Source: Verrucomicrobiota bacterium
GTDB taxonomy: Bacteria > Verrucomicrobiota > Verrucomicrobiia > Palsa-1439
DNA: 64,000 nucleotides
Direction of reading: 5' to 3'
Assembly (NCBI GenBank): GCA_003164675.1
Contig: PLTX01000095.1
Coordinates: 1 to 64,000, forward strand
The translations under genes were made by a program, and so were the position numbers. The stretch's first letter is position 1, and each line of letters starts with the position of its first letter. The notes under the pieces were generated by a model. That model did not search any database. It had not been told where the DNA came from and saw only the letters and a program-made list of their open reading frames with translations. Shown piece by piece: positions 1 to 10,037 of this stretch.

Positions 1-1
1 G

Positions 2-1102
2 TTTGTCAGCCTCGCATACGGGTCGAGCGTCAACTCCGTGCAAAACGATTACCATTTGCAGTCCAGCTCGACCGTGATTGGAGCGGGAGCCAACCTGAGT
101 AGTCTTAACTTGCCGGGGCTGAACGCCGACAAAGACGGCAATCCCCGTCCGTCCTTGGGTTCGTGGGACATGGGAGCTTACGAGTATAATACGAACAGCG
201 TGCCGCCGTCGCGACCCGTGGCTGCGTTCAGTGCCGCGCCGACCATCGGAACGGTGCCGCTGACGGTGACGTTCACGGACACATCGACCAGCTCGATCAC
301 GAACCGCCTGTGGCATTTCGGTGACGGGACTTGGACCAACACGTTGAGCACCACGATGGTGCACCAATACACGACCGCGGGCACCAATTCCGTGCGTTTG
401 AATGTCTATGGTCCTGGCGGGGGGAGTGTCGATCTGCAAACCAAACTGATTGTGGTCAGCGCAACCGGGGGAGACACGAATGGCGTTTCGGCGCCCGTGG
501 CCTCGTTCGGCGCGACGCCAACCAACGGAACGGCGCCGCTGACGGTGACGTTTACCGATCTATCCACCGGTACCATCACCAATCGCGTTTGGCAATTCGG
601 CGACGGTAATGTAACGAACACGACGGCGACGACCGTGATCTACCAATACACCGGAGCCGGTACGGACACGGTCCAGTTGGTCGTGAGCGGCCCGGGTGGC
701 TCGAGTACAAACGTGCAGGCCAATCTGGTTACGGTCAGTTCAACTGGTGGCGACACGAATAGCGTTCCGCCACCCGTGGCCGCGTTCAGTGCCGCGCCGA
801 CCAACGGTACGGCGCCATTGATGGTCACGTTCACGGACACATCGACCGGCTCGATCACGAACCGTCTGTGGTATTTCGGTGACGGGAGTTCAATCAACAC
901 ATCGAGCACCACGGTGGTGCACCAATACACGACAGCGGGTACCAATTCCGTGCAACTGGTTGTCAGTGGTCCTGGCGGCACGAGTGTCGACGTGCAGGGC
1001 AACCTGGTCGTTGTCAAGTCAAGTTCACAGTCGGGCGGTGGCACCAACGGTGTCGCGCAGGTAGGCGCCCATTACCACTGGCGGTTCCTGGCTGCGCATT
1101 AG
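2..1102 (+). CDS. C-terminal part of secreted protein with beta-helix-type end (GAYEY) followed by three PKD domains; 5' truncated by window edge
   Basis: Frame 2 is open to the left edge; three repeats of V.AxFxAxPTxGTxPLxVTFTDxSTxxITNRxWxFGDG typical of PKD domains. Confidence 0.8.
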   Translation, partial: FVSLAYGSSVNSVQNDYHLQSSSTVIGAGANLSSLNLPGLNADKDGNPRPSLGSWDMGAYEYNTNSVPPSRPVAAFSAAPTIGTVPLTVTFTDTSTSSITNRLWHFGDGTWTNTLSTTMVHQYTTAGTNSVRLNVYGPGGGSVDLQTKLIVVSATGGDTNGVSAPVASFGATPTNGTAPLTVTFTDLSTGTITNRVWQFGDGNVTNTTATTVIYQYTGAGTDTVQLVVSGPGGSSTNVQANLVTVSSTGGDTNSVPPPVAAFSAAPTNGTAPLMVTFTDTSTGSITNRLWYFGDGSSINTSSTTVVHQYTTAGTNSVQLVVSGPGGTSVDVQGNLVVVKSSSQSGGGTNGVAQVGAHYHWRFLAAH

Positions 1103-1375
1103 CGCCCCTGGCAGAGAACCCTGAAGTCTTGGAGGGCCTCGCTCCCTGCGTGGCCGCTAATATCCGAGGAACAGCACGGTTGCGCGGAAACGCGACCCTC
1201 CCAGCTGGGTTTTATTCGGCGCATTTAGTCTGCTCCAGAAACTGTCTCGGCACACAAGGTAATCGCATCGGGCCTACCCACGGTGTTATAGCAGCATCGT
1301 AGGGCGGTGGTGCGATGGTGATTTGGGAATTCCCATTGACAACCACGCGACGCTGGATTGGTTGGTGAGGAGGCA

Positions 1376-1981
1376 ATGAGTATCGGAACAATAGAATGGC
1401 TTGACCACGCACGGTCGAGGATCCTGGCGAGATTGTACACGCTGCTGTTGGCGAGCCAATTCAAGGAATTCGGCGCTGGGTCCAGGATCATGCCGCCGTT
1501 TCGCTATTACGGCTTGAACCAGATCAGTTTGGGGGAAAAGGTAACCATCAATCGTGACTGTTGGATCCATGTGGTGGGCGGCCGTGAGGACGATGAATCC
1601 GCGAAGATTGTCATCCAGGCGCACGCCGGGATTGGAATGGGCGCCACCATTTCCGCCGCACAACAGGTTATCATTGGCGAGTACGTCTTGTTGGCCCGCA
1701 ATGTCTACATCTCCGACCACGCCCATGCGTACGAGAACCTGGACATGCCGATCATGCATCAGGGCATTGACAGTATCGCCCCCGTCTCCATCGGCCGCAA
1801 CACATGGCTGGGGGAAAATGCCGTCGTCCTGCCCGGCGTCACCATCGGCCAGCATTGCGTCATTGGCGCCAACGCGGTGGTGAATACGTCCATCCCGGAT
1901 TTTTCCGTGGCGGTTGGCGCGCCGGCGCGCGTGGTGAGGCAGTTCAACAAGAACAGCGGGCAATGGGAACGCGTTGGTTGA
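1376..1981 (+). CDS. Left-handed beta-helix (hexapeptide) acyltransferase, WcaF/maltose acetyltransferase-like
   Basis: Hexapeptide repeat pattern and C-terminus GENAVVLPGVTIGQHCVIGANAVV..SIPDFSVAVGAPARVV; ATG preceded by gaggaggc. Confidence 0.85.
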   Translation: MSIGTIEWLDHARSRILARLYTLLLASQFKEFGAGSRIMPPFRYYGLNQISLGEKVTINRDCWIHVVGGREDDESAKIVIQAHAGIGMGATISAAQQVIIGEYVLLARNVYISDHAHAYENLDMPIMHQGIDSIAPVSIGRNTWLGENAVVLPGVTIGQHCVIGANAVVNTSIPDFSVAVGAPARVVRQFNKNSGQWERVG

Positions 1982-2054
1982 CAGTCCGGGTGCGGCCCGA
2001 AATCAACTTGACGGTCCCGCTGTCTCCTGACGAATACCACAGGGCGGAAGGCCA

Positions 2055-3503
2055 TTGAGCAGGACACTCAAATCAAAAGCGCTCGGCGCCGTGGTATGGA
2101 GCGCGGCGGAGCAGATCAGCTCACAGGGCGTGCGTTTTGTCATTGGGATCTTTTTGGCCCGGCTCCTCCTTCCGGAACAGTTTGGTTTGCTGGGAATGAT
2201 TGCCGTCTTCCTGGGAATCGCCCAGGTGTTTGCAAGTTGTGGTTTTGGGCAGGCCCTGATCCAACGGCAGGACGCCACCCATTTGGATGAAAGTTCCATC
2301 TTCTATGTGAACGTATTCTTGGGATTGGTCGCCGCACTCGGTCTGTTTCTGGCCGCGCCATGGGTCGCCGCGTTATACAGGCAACCGCCGTTGATCCCGT
2401 TGACCCGGATCATGGCGGCGGACGTCTTGATCAACGCGTTCGGGGTCGTGCAAACGGCGCTGCTCACGAAGAAAATGGACTTCAAGACCCAGCTCAAGAT
2501 CAGCATTACGGCAAACTCGATATCGGGAGTGGTGGCGGTTATCCTGGCGATGCGCGGGATGGGTGTGATGAGCCTCGCGGCGCAGATTCTGATCGCCGAC
2601 ACGTTGCGGACAGTGATGTTGTGGACGTTGCATGTCTGGCGGCCGTCGCCTGTGTTCAGCCTCGCTTCGGTTCGCCGGTTGTTTTCCTTCGGATCGCGCA
2701 TGTTCGCCTCGGGCTTGCTGTACGTTGTGTTTCAAAATCTGTATCCCTTTACGATCGGCAAGCTGTTTACTGCGGCCTCCCTCGGTTTCTACACTCGAGC
2801 CAGTTCGACGCAGGAAATGCTGTCGTCCAACCTGATCAACGTGGTGGGCCGTGTTTCGTTTCCGTTGTTTTCGGCCCTGCAACACGACGTGGCGAGCATG
2901 AAACGAGCGGTACGGAAGGCGTTGATGTCCATCGCCTTTGTCAGTTTTCCTGCCCTCATGGGCCTGGGTTGTACCGCAGTGCCGCTGGTGCGGGTTTTGA
3001 TCACCGACAAGTGGCTGCCATCGGCGGGACTGATTCCCATCTTTTGCGTGGCGGGTGCGGTGAACGTGCTGGATTCCATCCATTTGAACGCGTTGATGGC
3101 CCTGGGAAGGTCTGACCTGTTCTTCCGTTTGGAGATGATCAAGAAGTGCCTGATCATCCTGGCCATTATCACGACCTATCATTATGGGATTCTCGGGCTG
3201 GTGTGGGGGCAGGCTTGCGCCGCCGTGCTCTGCTATTTCATCAACGCCTTCTACTCGGTCCGACTGTTGTCGTACTCTTGGCGGGAACAGTTTTTTGATT
3301 TGCTTCCATACCTGGGTATCTCCGTGCTGATGGGGCTGGTCGTCATTGCGACCAACGTGCTGGGGATAAAGAGTCTCGCAGTATTGTTGTGCATACAAAT
3401 CACTCTGGGCGGCGTCGCGTACGCCGCCGGGTGTGTGTTGTTGCGCGTCTCGGCGCTTGTCGACACATGGAGGTTGATCCAGGAGCGAATGGTTCTTTCG
3501 TGA
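2055..3503 (+). CDS. Lipopolysaccharide/O-antigen flippase (Wzx/MOP superfamily)
   Basis: 482 aa polytopic membrane protein; N-term LGAVVWSAAEQISSQGVRFVIGIFLARLLLPEQFGLLGM typical of oligosaccharide flippases. Confidence 0.85.
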   Translation: MSRTLKSKALGAVVWSAAEQISSQGVRFVIGIFLARLLLPEQFGLLGMIAVFLGIAQVFASCGFGQALIQRQDATHLDESSIFYVNVFLGLVAALGLFLAAPWVAALYRQPPLIPLTRIMAADVLINAFGVVQTALLTKKMDFKTQLKISITANSISGVVAVILAMRGMGVMSLAAQILIADTLRTVMLWTLHVWRPSPVFSLASVRRLFSFGSRMFASGLLYVVFQNLYPFTIGKLFTAASLGFYTRASSTQEMLSSNLINVVGRVSFPLFSALQHDVASMKRAVRKALMSIAFVSFPALMGLGCTAVPLVRVLITDKWLPSAGLIPIFCVAGAVNVLDSIHLNALMALGRSDLFFRLEMIKKCLIILAIITTYHYGILGLVWGQACAAVLCYFINAFYSVRLLSYSWREQFFDLLPYLGISVLMGLVVIATNVLGIKSLAVLLCIQITLGGVAYAAGCVLLRVSALVDTWRLIQERMVLS

Positions 3504-3562
3504 CCCCACAGCTCGGTGGCGCGTGGAGCGATAAATCGATTTCTTTGGCAGGACAAGTCAAC

Positions 3563-4399
3563 ATGGTGGGTCGTCTGGTGAAACTTTCGGTGAGTGTCGC
3601 GATCGCGGCGGTTGACATTGTGATCAAGGGATTGCGCGTCGGCCGGGTGCCAGGATATTGCGTGGTCATTAACTATCACTCGGTTTCGGGCGGCTCGGTG
3701 CCGCTCCTGCGCAAGCAGTTGAACGTGTTGTCGCAAATGACGCGGCCCCTGCGGGCAACCGCCGCGTCGGCTTTGGAAGACGGCGCGCGCTATGTAGCGG
3801 TGACGGCAGACGATGCGTTCTGCAGTTTTACGGAAAACGGCTTGCCGGAGCTCTGTCAGCGCGGGATACCGGTGACGGTATTTGTGCCGACGGGGTATGT
3901 GGGCCGCAAGTCGGCCTGGGACGATTATGGGGGGGAGAACCGGGTGGGGGAACTGGTGGCCGCAGCAGAAGACCTCCGCCACATGGCCAAGTGGGAAACA
4001 GTGGATTTCGGCTCGCATTGCGTCTCGCACCCGGACCTGCCGCAGCTGTCGGAAGCGGAAGCTGCCCGTGAACTGCGGGAATCGAAGGCTGCGCTGGAGG
4101 CGATTGTGGGACGCAAAGTTGTTGCCTTGAGCTTCCCCTATGGAAGGTATGGCTCGCGGGAATTGAGGCTCGCGGCCGAAGCCGGCTACGAATTCTATTT
4201 TGACGCCACACCGCAGAGCGTGTCGTCGGCGATTCGGGGAGGACTCATGGGGCGGGTGTCCGTGCAGCCAACCGATTGGGACATCGAATTCCGACTGAAG
4301 TTGTTGGGCGCATATCGGTGGGTGAGATGGGGTTCGGCGGCCAAGCGGCGCGTGTTGTCGTTGCTCGGTCGGAAGCCGGTGCCGGTGGTGAGAAACTAG
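3563..4399 (+). CDS. Polysaccharide deacetylase (NodB-like); start uncertain
   Basis: VTADDAFCSF, FGSHCVSHPDL and LSFPYGRYG motifs. Confidence 0.8.
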   Translation: MVGRLVKLSVSVAIAAVDIVIKGLRVGRVPGYCVVINYHSVSGGSVPLLRKQLNVLSQMTRPLRATAASALEDGARYVAVTADDAFCSFTENGLPELCQRGIPVTVFVPTGYVGRKSAWDDYGGENRVGELVAAAEDLRHMAKWETVDFGSHCVSHPDLPQLSEAEAARELRESKAALEAIVGRKVVALSFPYGRYGSRELRLAAEAGYEFYFDATPQSVSSAIRGGLMGRVSVQPTDWDIEFRLKLLGAYRWVRWGSAAKRRVLSLLGRKPVPVVRN

Positions 4400-4405
4400 G
4401 GACCA

Positions 4406-5515
4406 ATGCGCAACCTGGTGGAAATTGATCGGGTGACATCGGCGGAATGGGCCGAGCTGTTGGAATTGTTTGTCGACGCCAATGTGTACCAGACCTGGAG
4501 TTTCGGCGCGATCCGCTGGGGTGAGGGCAATCTGAGCCATGTGGTGCTCAAGCGGGACGGCGACGTGGTCGGGATTGCGCAGGTTCGGATCGTTCGCGTG
4601 CCGGTGGTGGGGTGTGGGATCGCGTATCTGCGCTGGGGGCCGTTGTGTCACCGGCGGGGAAGGGAACTTGACTCCGAAGTCCTGCGAGACATGGCGCAGG
4701 CGCTCCAGACGGAGTACGTCGAGCGTCGGAAGCTGTTCTTGCGGGTTCTGCCAAATGCCTTCGAGGGATCGCCACGGGCCGAGCTATTCCGAACGGCGTT
4801 TTCTGGGTTCAAGACCGAGCCGGCCAACAAGGTCAACACGTATCGGACCATGGTGGTTGATCTATCGGGCACGCCCGATGAAGTGCGCAGGCGGTTTCAC
4901 CAAACATGGCGAAGCAATTTGAAGCGGGCTGAGAAAAACGGTTTGCAGATCATCGACGGCACCGGTATCGAGGAGTACCAGGTATTCGCGACGATCTACA
5001 AGGAAATGTGGGAACGCAAGCGGTTTGATACGTCGGTGGACGTGGACGAGTTTGGCCGCATTCACGCAGGACTGTCCGAAACCCAACGGATGAGGGTATT
5101 GATTTGTCGTCAGGGTGACACCCCCATCGCTGGTATTGTTTGTTCCGCCATGGGTGACACAGGAATCTATGTGCTGGGCGCGACCGGCGACGCTGGCCTC
5201 CGGGCCAGAGGCGCATACCTTCTTCACTGGGTTATGGTATGCTGGCTCAAAGAACACGGATTTCGATATTATGACCTCGCAGGAATCGATCCCGAGTTCA
5301 ATCCCGGCGGCTACCAGTTCAAAAGCGGCCTGTCGGGGAATGATGTTCGCCACATGGCCCCGTTTGCGGCGTGCAACAGCCTCTTGGGATCCGCGTTCGT
5401 GAGGACGGTCGACCTCGTACGCCTGTGGCGGCGAGGCGGTGACCGTCATCCGGCCCAAAGTCGCCCCCAACCACCGGAGTCGAAGCCGCTCCCGGGAACA
5501 GAACCAGTTTGCTAA
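4406..5515 (+). CDS. FemAB/GNAT-fold acyltransferase
   Basis: FHQTWRSNLKRAEKNGL and GAYLLHWVMVCWLKEHGFRYYDLAGID..FKSGLSG motifs of FemAB-like proteins. Confidence 0.75.
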   Translation: MRNLVEIDRVTSAEWAELLELFVDANVYQTWSFGAIRWGEGNLSHVVLKRDGDVVGIAQVRIVRVPVVGCGIAYLRWGPLCHRRGRELDSEVLRDMAQALQTEYVERRKLFLRVLPNAFEGSPRAELFRTAFSGFKTEPANKVNTYRTMVVDLSGTPDEVRRRFHQTWRSNLKRAEKNGLQIIDGTGIEEYQVFATIYKEMWERKRFDTSVDVDEFGRIHAGLSETQRMRVLICRQGDTPIAGIVCSAMGDTGIYVLGATGDAGLRARGAYLLHWVMVCWLKEHGFRYYDLAGIDPEFNPGGYQFKSGLSGNDVRHMAPFAACNSLLGSAFVRTVDLVRLWRRGGDRHPAQSRPQPPESKPLPGTEPVC

Positions 5516-5558
5516 GTCAACGAGAAGAACCGAAGCACGGAGTTTCGTCAACCCTGCC

Positions 5559-6524
5559 ATGGATGTGTCCGTCATCATTGTGAGTTGGAACGCCCGGCGT
5601 CATTTGGAGGAATGCCTGGCCAGCGTGTACGAATCGAGCGCGCCGGTGGCTCCAGAAGTGATTGTCGTGGATAACGCCTCGACAGACGGTTCGCCGGAAA
5701 TGGTGGGAAAACACTTCCCTGAGGTCCGTCTGCTCCGATGTCGCGAAAACCTCGGGTTCGCCGTGGCCAACAACATCGGGATTCGGCAAAGCCATGGGCG
5801 GTATATCGCATTGGTCAATTCGGATGTGAAAATTCTGGGACGATGCCTAGATACTCTCGTTGCCTTCATGGATCAGCATCCCAAAGTTGGACTGGTTGGT
5901 CCACGGATTCTCAACACGGACATGACCCTCCAGAGTAGTTGCCGTCGATTTCCCAACCCTTGGAACAATTTGTGTGCAGCGTCGGGTCTGGCACGCCTCT
6001 CGGGTCCCCACCCGCTGTTCAGCGGCGAGCACATGCTGTACTTTCGGCATGACGAAGTTCGGCCCGTGGACGTGCTGGTCGGGTGCTTTTGGGTCATGCG
6101 ACGCGAGGCGCTCGACAGAGTGGGACCTTTGGATGAGCGATTTTACATTTACGCCGAAGACGTGGACTGGTGCCGGCGCTGTTGGAACGCAAAGTGGGAA
6201 ATTATGTTTTGTCCTGACGCGCAGGCGATCCACCACCGCGGAGGCAGTTCGGTGAACGACCCCGTTCGGTTCGCGGTAGAACAACATCGCGCCTTGTTGC
6301 GCTACTGGCGGAAGCATCACGGGATTTTGGGCCGCCTGTACATGGTGATCCTCTTGGGTTTCGGACAGCTCCTGCGATATCTCTCGGCATTCGTCTCGAC
6401 GCTCGTGCGACGGTCGGCAGCGTCAGACAGTCGGCTTCGCATGCGCAAGGCCAGTGCGTGCTTGCGGGCTTCTTTCGGCAGGGATTGCTCCCGGCCATCG
6501 GGGAGCGTGGGAGCACCCGGGTGA
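5559..6524 (+). CDS. Glycosyltransferase family 2
   Basis: MDVSVIIVSWNARRHLEECLASV...VVDNASTDGSPEMV; LVNSDVKIL; AEDVDWCRR. Confidence 0.9.
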   Translation: MDVSVIIVSWNARRHLEECLASVYESSAPVAPEVIVVDNASTDGSPEMVGKHFPEVRLLRCRENLGFAVANNIGIRQSHGRYIALVNSDVKILGRCLDTLVAFMDQHPKVGLVGPRILNTDMTLQSSCRRFPNPWNNLCAASGLARLSGPHPLFSGEHMLYFRHDEVRPVDVLVGCFWVMRREALDRVGPLDERFYIYAEDVDWCRRCWNAKWEIMFCPDAQAIHHRGGSSVNDPVRFAVEQHRALLRYWRKHHGILGRLYMVILLGFGQLLRYLSAFVSTLVRRSAASDSRLRMRKASACLRASFGRDCSRPSGSVGAPG

Positions 6525-6535
6525 GCGTGGCCCGA

Positions 6536-7183
6536 ATGAGATTGTGGAATCCTGTGGCTCGCGCGTTTTCCTATTGGCAGCGACACGGCGTGGCAGCGAC
6601 CCTCCATCGCGCGTGGCTGGGGCTGGGCCGGGCGGTCGGGGGCAACGGGCTCGTCTTGTTCTCCTGCGATTTGGCAATGTTGCCGGCGCGGAAGAATGGC
6701 CCGACGGACGGTCTCGAATTCGAGCGGAAGACCCGGGAAGCGGAATTGAACTCGCGTGACCGGGAACAGATCGTCAATTTCTGGAACCCGGACGTCACCG
6801 GGCGACAGATCACGGAACGGTTTGGGAAGGAGGCGTCTCTTTGGCTGGCACGAGCCGATGGCCAACTGGCCGGATACGGTTGGACGCTTGTCGGAGACAC
6901 GATGGAACCTCACTACGTTTCATTGGGGCGAGAAGACGTGCATCTTTTCGATTTCCTTGTGTTCCCGGACTTCCGCAGGCGGGGAATCAACCCCACTCTT
7001 GTCATCCACATTTTGGAACAACTTGCTGGCGAGGGAAGAAAACGGGCGTTTATCGAAGCCGCCGAGTGGAACCGCGCACAATTATCATCCTTGCGCCGGA
7101 CGCCGTTTCAGAAACTCGGCTGGGCGCGCAAAGGCGGCCTGCTGGGAAGGGAACGGGTTGTGTGGGCTGGCCAGGAACTGTAG
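6536..7183 (+). CDS. GNAT-family N-acetyltransferase (start could be GTG at 6521)
   Basis: FLVFPDFRRRGINPTLVIHILEQL acetyl-CoA binding region. Confidence 0.7.
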   Translation: MRLWNPVARAFSYWQRHGVAATLHRAWLGLGRAVGGNGLVLFSCDLAMLPARKNGPTDGLEFERKTREAELNSRDREQIVNFWNPDVTGRQITERFGKEASLWLARADGQLAGYGWTLVGDTMEPHYVSLGREDVHLFDFLVFPDFRRRGINPTLVIHILEQLAGEGRKRAFIEAAEWNRAQLSSLRRTPFQKLGWARKGGLLGRERVVWAGQEL

Positions 7184-7215
7184 ATCGCGTCGACGAACGG
7201 AGAGGGGAGAAAACC

Positions 7216-7704
7216 ATGAAACCCCGATTCAGCGTGGTCGTTCCCACGTATAACCGCGAGAAGATAGTCGGCCCAACCATTGATTCCGTGTTGGCCTACC
7301 GGGTCCACGCTACGAACTCCATTCACGATGTGGAGGCCGTGATCAGTGGCATGCCCGCTCTGATTGAAGCGGAGCGGAAAGGACGGCACCTAGGTGGACG
7401 ATCCCGCCGGTTTGCGAGGTGCGCGTGCCTTGGCGGCATCGCCCAGGTATACGCCGAAATGCCAAAGACGACCGAGGCCCGCGGCATTGACGATTTCCTG
7501 ATGCGGCGCGGCTGCCGTGTGGTGACCAAGCCAGCGGCCATGTGGTTGAACCCCGCGAGCAGACTGCTCTTGCGCTGGTTCTTTTCGGGCCAATATGCGC
7601 GAATGCGCGGCGAGCCGGCGCCGGCGTCCATGGACGCTGACACAATGGAAGATTCCACCGCGAATTCGAGCGAGCGCGTAAACGGGCGGCGGACCGGGTC
7701 ATGA
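7216..7704 (+). pseudogene. Probable glycosyltransferase family 2 remnant/chimeric ORF
   Basis: N-term MKPRFSVVVPTYNREKIVGPTIDSVLAY is a canonical GT2 start, but no DxD region or acceptor domain follows; sequence changes abruptly. Confidence 0.5.
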
Positions 7705-8711
7705 TACTGCTATTAGGAGCCAGTGGTTATATTGGGCAGGCATTTGCGGCGGAATTGCGGCGGCGGCGCTATCCGTTCGTCCCGCTGACGCGGATGGCGA
7801 TCGATTACACGCAGTTCGATATCCTGTTCGATTACGTGCGCAAGATGAGGCCGAGCTTCATCATCAACGCGGCGGGATACACCGGCAAGCCGAACGTGGA
7901 TGCTTGCGAATTGGCGCGGGCGGAGACGTTGGCGGCCAACGCGCTGCTTCCCCAAACCATTGCGCGTGTCTGTCTAGTAACCAATACGCCGTGGGGGCAT
8001 GTGTCGTCGGGATCGATTTACAATGGGGCCAAGGTGCTCGACAACGGGGGCACCCGGATCGAAAACGATCTCAGCCGGGCGGAAATCCGCTGGCTCTTCG
8101 AACGGCACCCCGAGAGGTTCTCCGGCTTTACGGAGTTGGATGAACCGAACTGTTCGTTCTTGAAGCCGCCCTGCAGCTTCTACAGCGGGACCGTCGCCCT
8201 GGCGGAAGAAGCGTTGCGGACGGTGAGGGATTGTTATGTCTGGCGCTGCCGCATCCCGTTCAGCGAGGACGATCAGCCGCGGAACTTTCTGTCGAAGATC
8301 CAGTACTACCCCAAGGTCTACGACAGCGTGAACTCGCTTTCGCATCTGGACGATTTCGCGCAAACCTGTTTGAATCTCTGGGAGCGGGGAGCGCCGTTTG
8401 GTATATACAACGTGACCAACCCCGGCGCGGTCACAACGCGACAGGTAGTCGCTTTGATTGAGCGAGTTTTGAAACCCGGCCGAACGTTCGAGTTCTGGAA
8501 AGATGACGAAGAATTTTACCGCCACGGCGCCACGGCGCCTCGCTCCAATTGCATCCTGGATGTCTCGAAAGTCCAGTCCACCGGGGTGCGGATACGGTCA
8601 GTGCACGAGGCGCTGGAAGAATCGCTGCGGAGGTGGCATGTCGGCAACCCCGTGCTGTGGCCGCTCCGCCGTCCGCCGCAACCAATTCGCCATCAACATG
8701 TTGTCCGTTAA
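7701..8711 (+). CDS. NAD-dependent sugar reductase/epimerase (SDR, RmlD-like)
   Basis: MILLLGASGYIGQAFAAEL Rossmann motif; INAAGYTGKPNVDACE; SDR layout. Confidence 0.8.
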   Translation: MILLLGASGYIGQAFAAELRRRRYPFVPLTRMAIDYTQFDILFDYVRKMRPSFIINAAGYTGKPNVDACELARAETLAANALLPQTIARVCLVTNTPWGHVSSGSIYNGAKVLDNGGTRIENDLSRAEIRWLFERHPERFSGFTELDEPNCSFLKPPCSFYSGTVALAEEALRTVRDCYVWRCRIPFSEDDQPRNFLSKIQYYPKVYDSVNSLSHLDDFAQTCLNLWERGAPFGIYNVTNPGAVTTRQVVALIERVLKPGRTFEFWKDDEEFYRHGATAPRSNCILDVSKVQSTGVRIRSVHEALEESLRRWHVGNPVLWPLRRPPQPIRHQHVVR

Positions 8712-8717
8712 CATAAG

Positions 8718-10037
8718 GTGATAGAATCAATGACTGGAATACGATCAGAACGGATTACCATGGTTGGTAAAAGATGGATTATCAGAGGGTGGTTCGGAGG
8801 AGCGCTGTGTTGCCAACTGGCCCTCGTTGGTGGCACGCAAGGGCAAGAGGTGTTGGCGCCACGCCCGGTGATCTCAACGACACCGCCGGCAGTTGAGGAG
8901 GTCCAGACGAACAGCGCCGGGTTCATCGACTTCGGAAACGCGGTTCCCGGCAGCGCTCTTCAACAACAACCGTTTCAAGTAGGTCCTTTGGATCTGCACC
9001 CATATTTCTTTTACCAGTTGCTGTACGAGACGGGAATCCAATCCGCGCCTGGGTTGCCTCAAAGTGCGCTCATCCAGAATGTTTCCCCGGGATTGCTGGT
9101 GGATCTCGGAAAAAACTGGACCTTGGAGTACACGCCGACCTGGACATTCTATTCCGACACCCAGCATCATGGCACCAACGAGTTTCATAACACTCTCGAC
9201 CACTCGGCCGCATTGACCGGCGGGCTTGCGTACGGCGACTGGCTTCTCGGATTCAGCCAGACATACAATCGATCGGACACGCCCCTGATCGTGACCGGCG
9301 GACAGACCGAGCAACAGACATTTGTCACCACCTTCACGGGCTCTTATCGGTTCAACACGGTCATGTCAATGGACCTGAGCGCCAGCCAAAACCTTGCATA
9401 CTACGACAAACTGACCAACTCGCGCGAGTGGTCGACACTCGATTGGTTGAATTACCAGTTCTGGCCCCGGCTGGATGGGGGCCTTGGCGTTGGTGGCGGC
9501 TATGACAACGTAAGCGCGGGCGTTGATTCGGTCTTCGAACAATACCAGGCACGGGTGAACTGGCGGGCGACCGACGTCACCAGCTTCCAGATCCATGGCG
9601 GCTTGGAAGAACGGCAATTCCTCGATTCCACCACGGGTGATCTGGTCAGTCCAATCTTCGGTGCGGAGGTCAAATACGCGCCGTCCAAGGTTACGGCGCT
9701 CGTCTTGGATGCCGATCGCACCGTGTCCACGTCGCCGTTTGACGATCAGATCATCGAAAGCACCGACGTGACGGCGAGTCTGAGCCAGCGACTCCTGAAA
9801 AAACTCTATCTGAGCGCCGGCGGCGGGTACCATTGGGACACGTACGTGTCTACGTCAAGCACCGTGAACACGGGTCGTCGTGACCAAAATTATTCAATCA
9901 ATGCCAGTCTAACCTGCGTGATTCTCAAACACGGCACGATGGCGGCGACGTACCAGCACAGCGAGAACTCGTCGACTCAGGCCGGTTTCGGGTACAACAG
10001 CAATCAATTCGGATTTCAACTTGGATTCCAATACTAA
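8718..10037 (+). CDS. Outer-membrane beta-barrel protein of the EPS/exosortase locus
   Basis: Signal-like N-terminus, alternating amphipathic strands, ends GFGYNSNQFGFQLGFQY (C-terminal aromatic); overlaps exosortase start. Confidence 0.65.
   Translation: MIESMTGIRSERITMVGKRWIIRGWFGGALCCQLALVGGTQGQEVLAPRPVISTTPPAVEEVQTNSAGFIDFGNAVPGSALQQQPFQVGPLDLHPYFFYQLLYETGIQSAPGLPQSALIQNVSPGLLVDLGKNWTLEYTPTWTFYSDTQHHGTNEFHNTLDHSAALTGGLAYGDWLLGFSQTYNRSDTPLIVTGGQTEQQTFVTTFTGSYRFNTVMSMDLSASQNLAYYDKLTNSREWSTLDWLNYQFWPRLDGGLGVGGGYDNVSAGVDSVFEQYQARVNWRATDVTSFQIHGGLEERQFLDSTTGDLVSPIFGAEVKYAPSKVTALVLDADRTVSTSPFDDQIIESTDVTASLSQRLLKKLYLSAGGGYHWDTYVSTSSTVNTGRRDQNYSINASLTCVILKHGTMAATYQHSENSSTQAGFGYNSNQFGFQLGFQY

Noticed and set aside
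2373-4651. Long minus-strand ORFs (2373-3509, 3251-4651)
   Set aside because: Antisense shadow ORFs over the flippase, deacetylase and FemAB genes; His/Arg/Gln-rich with no recognisable domain.
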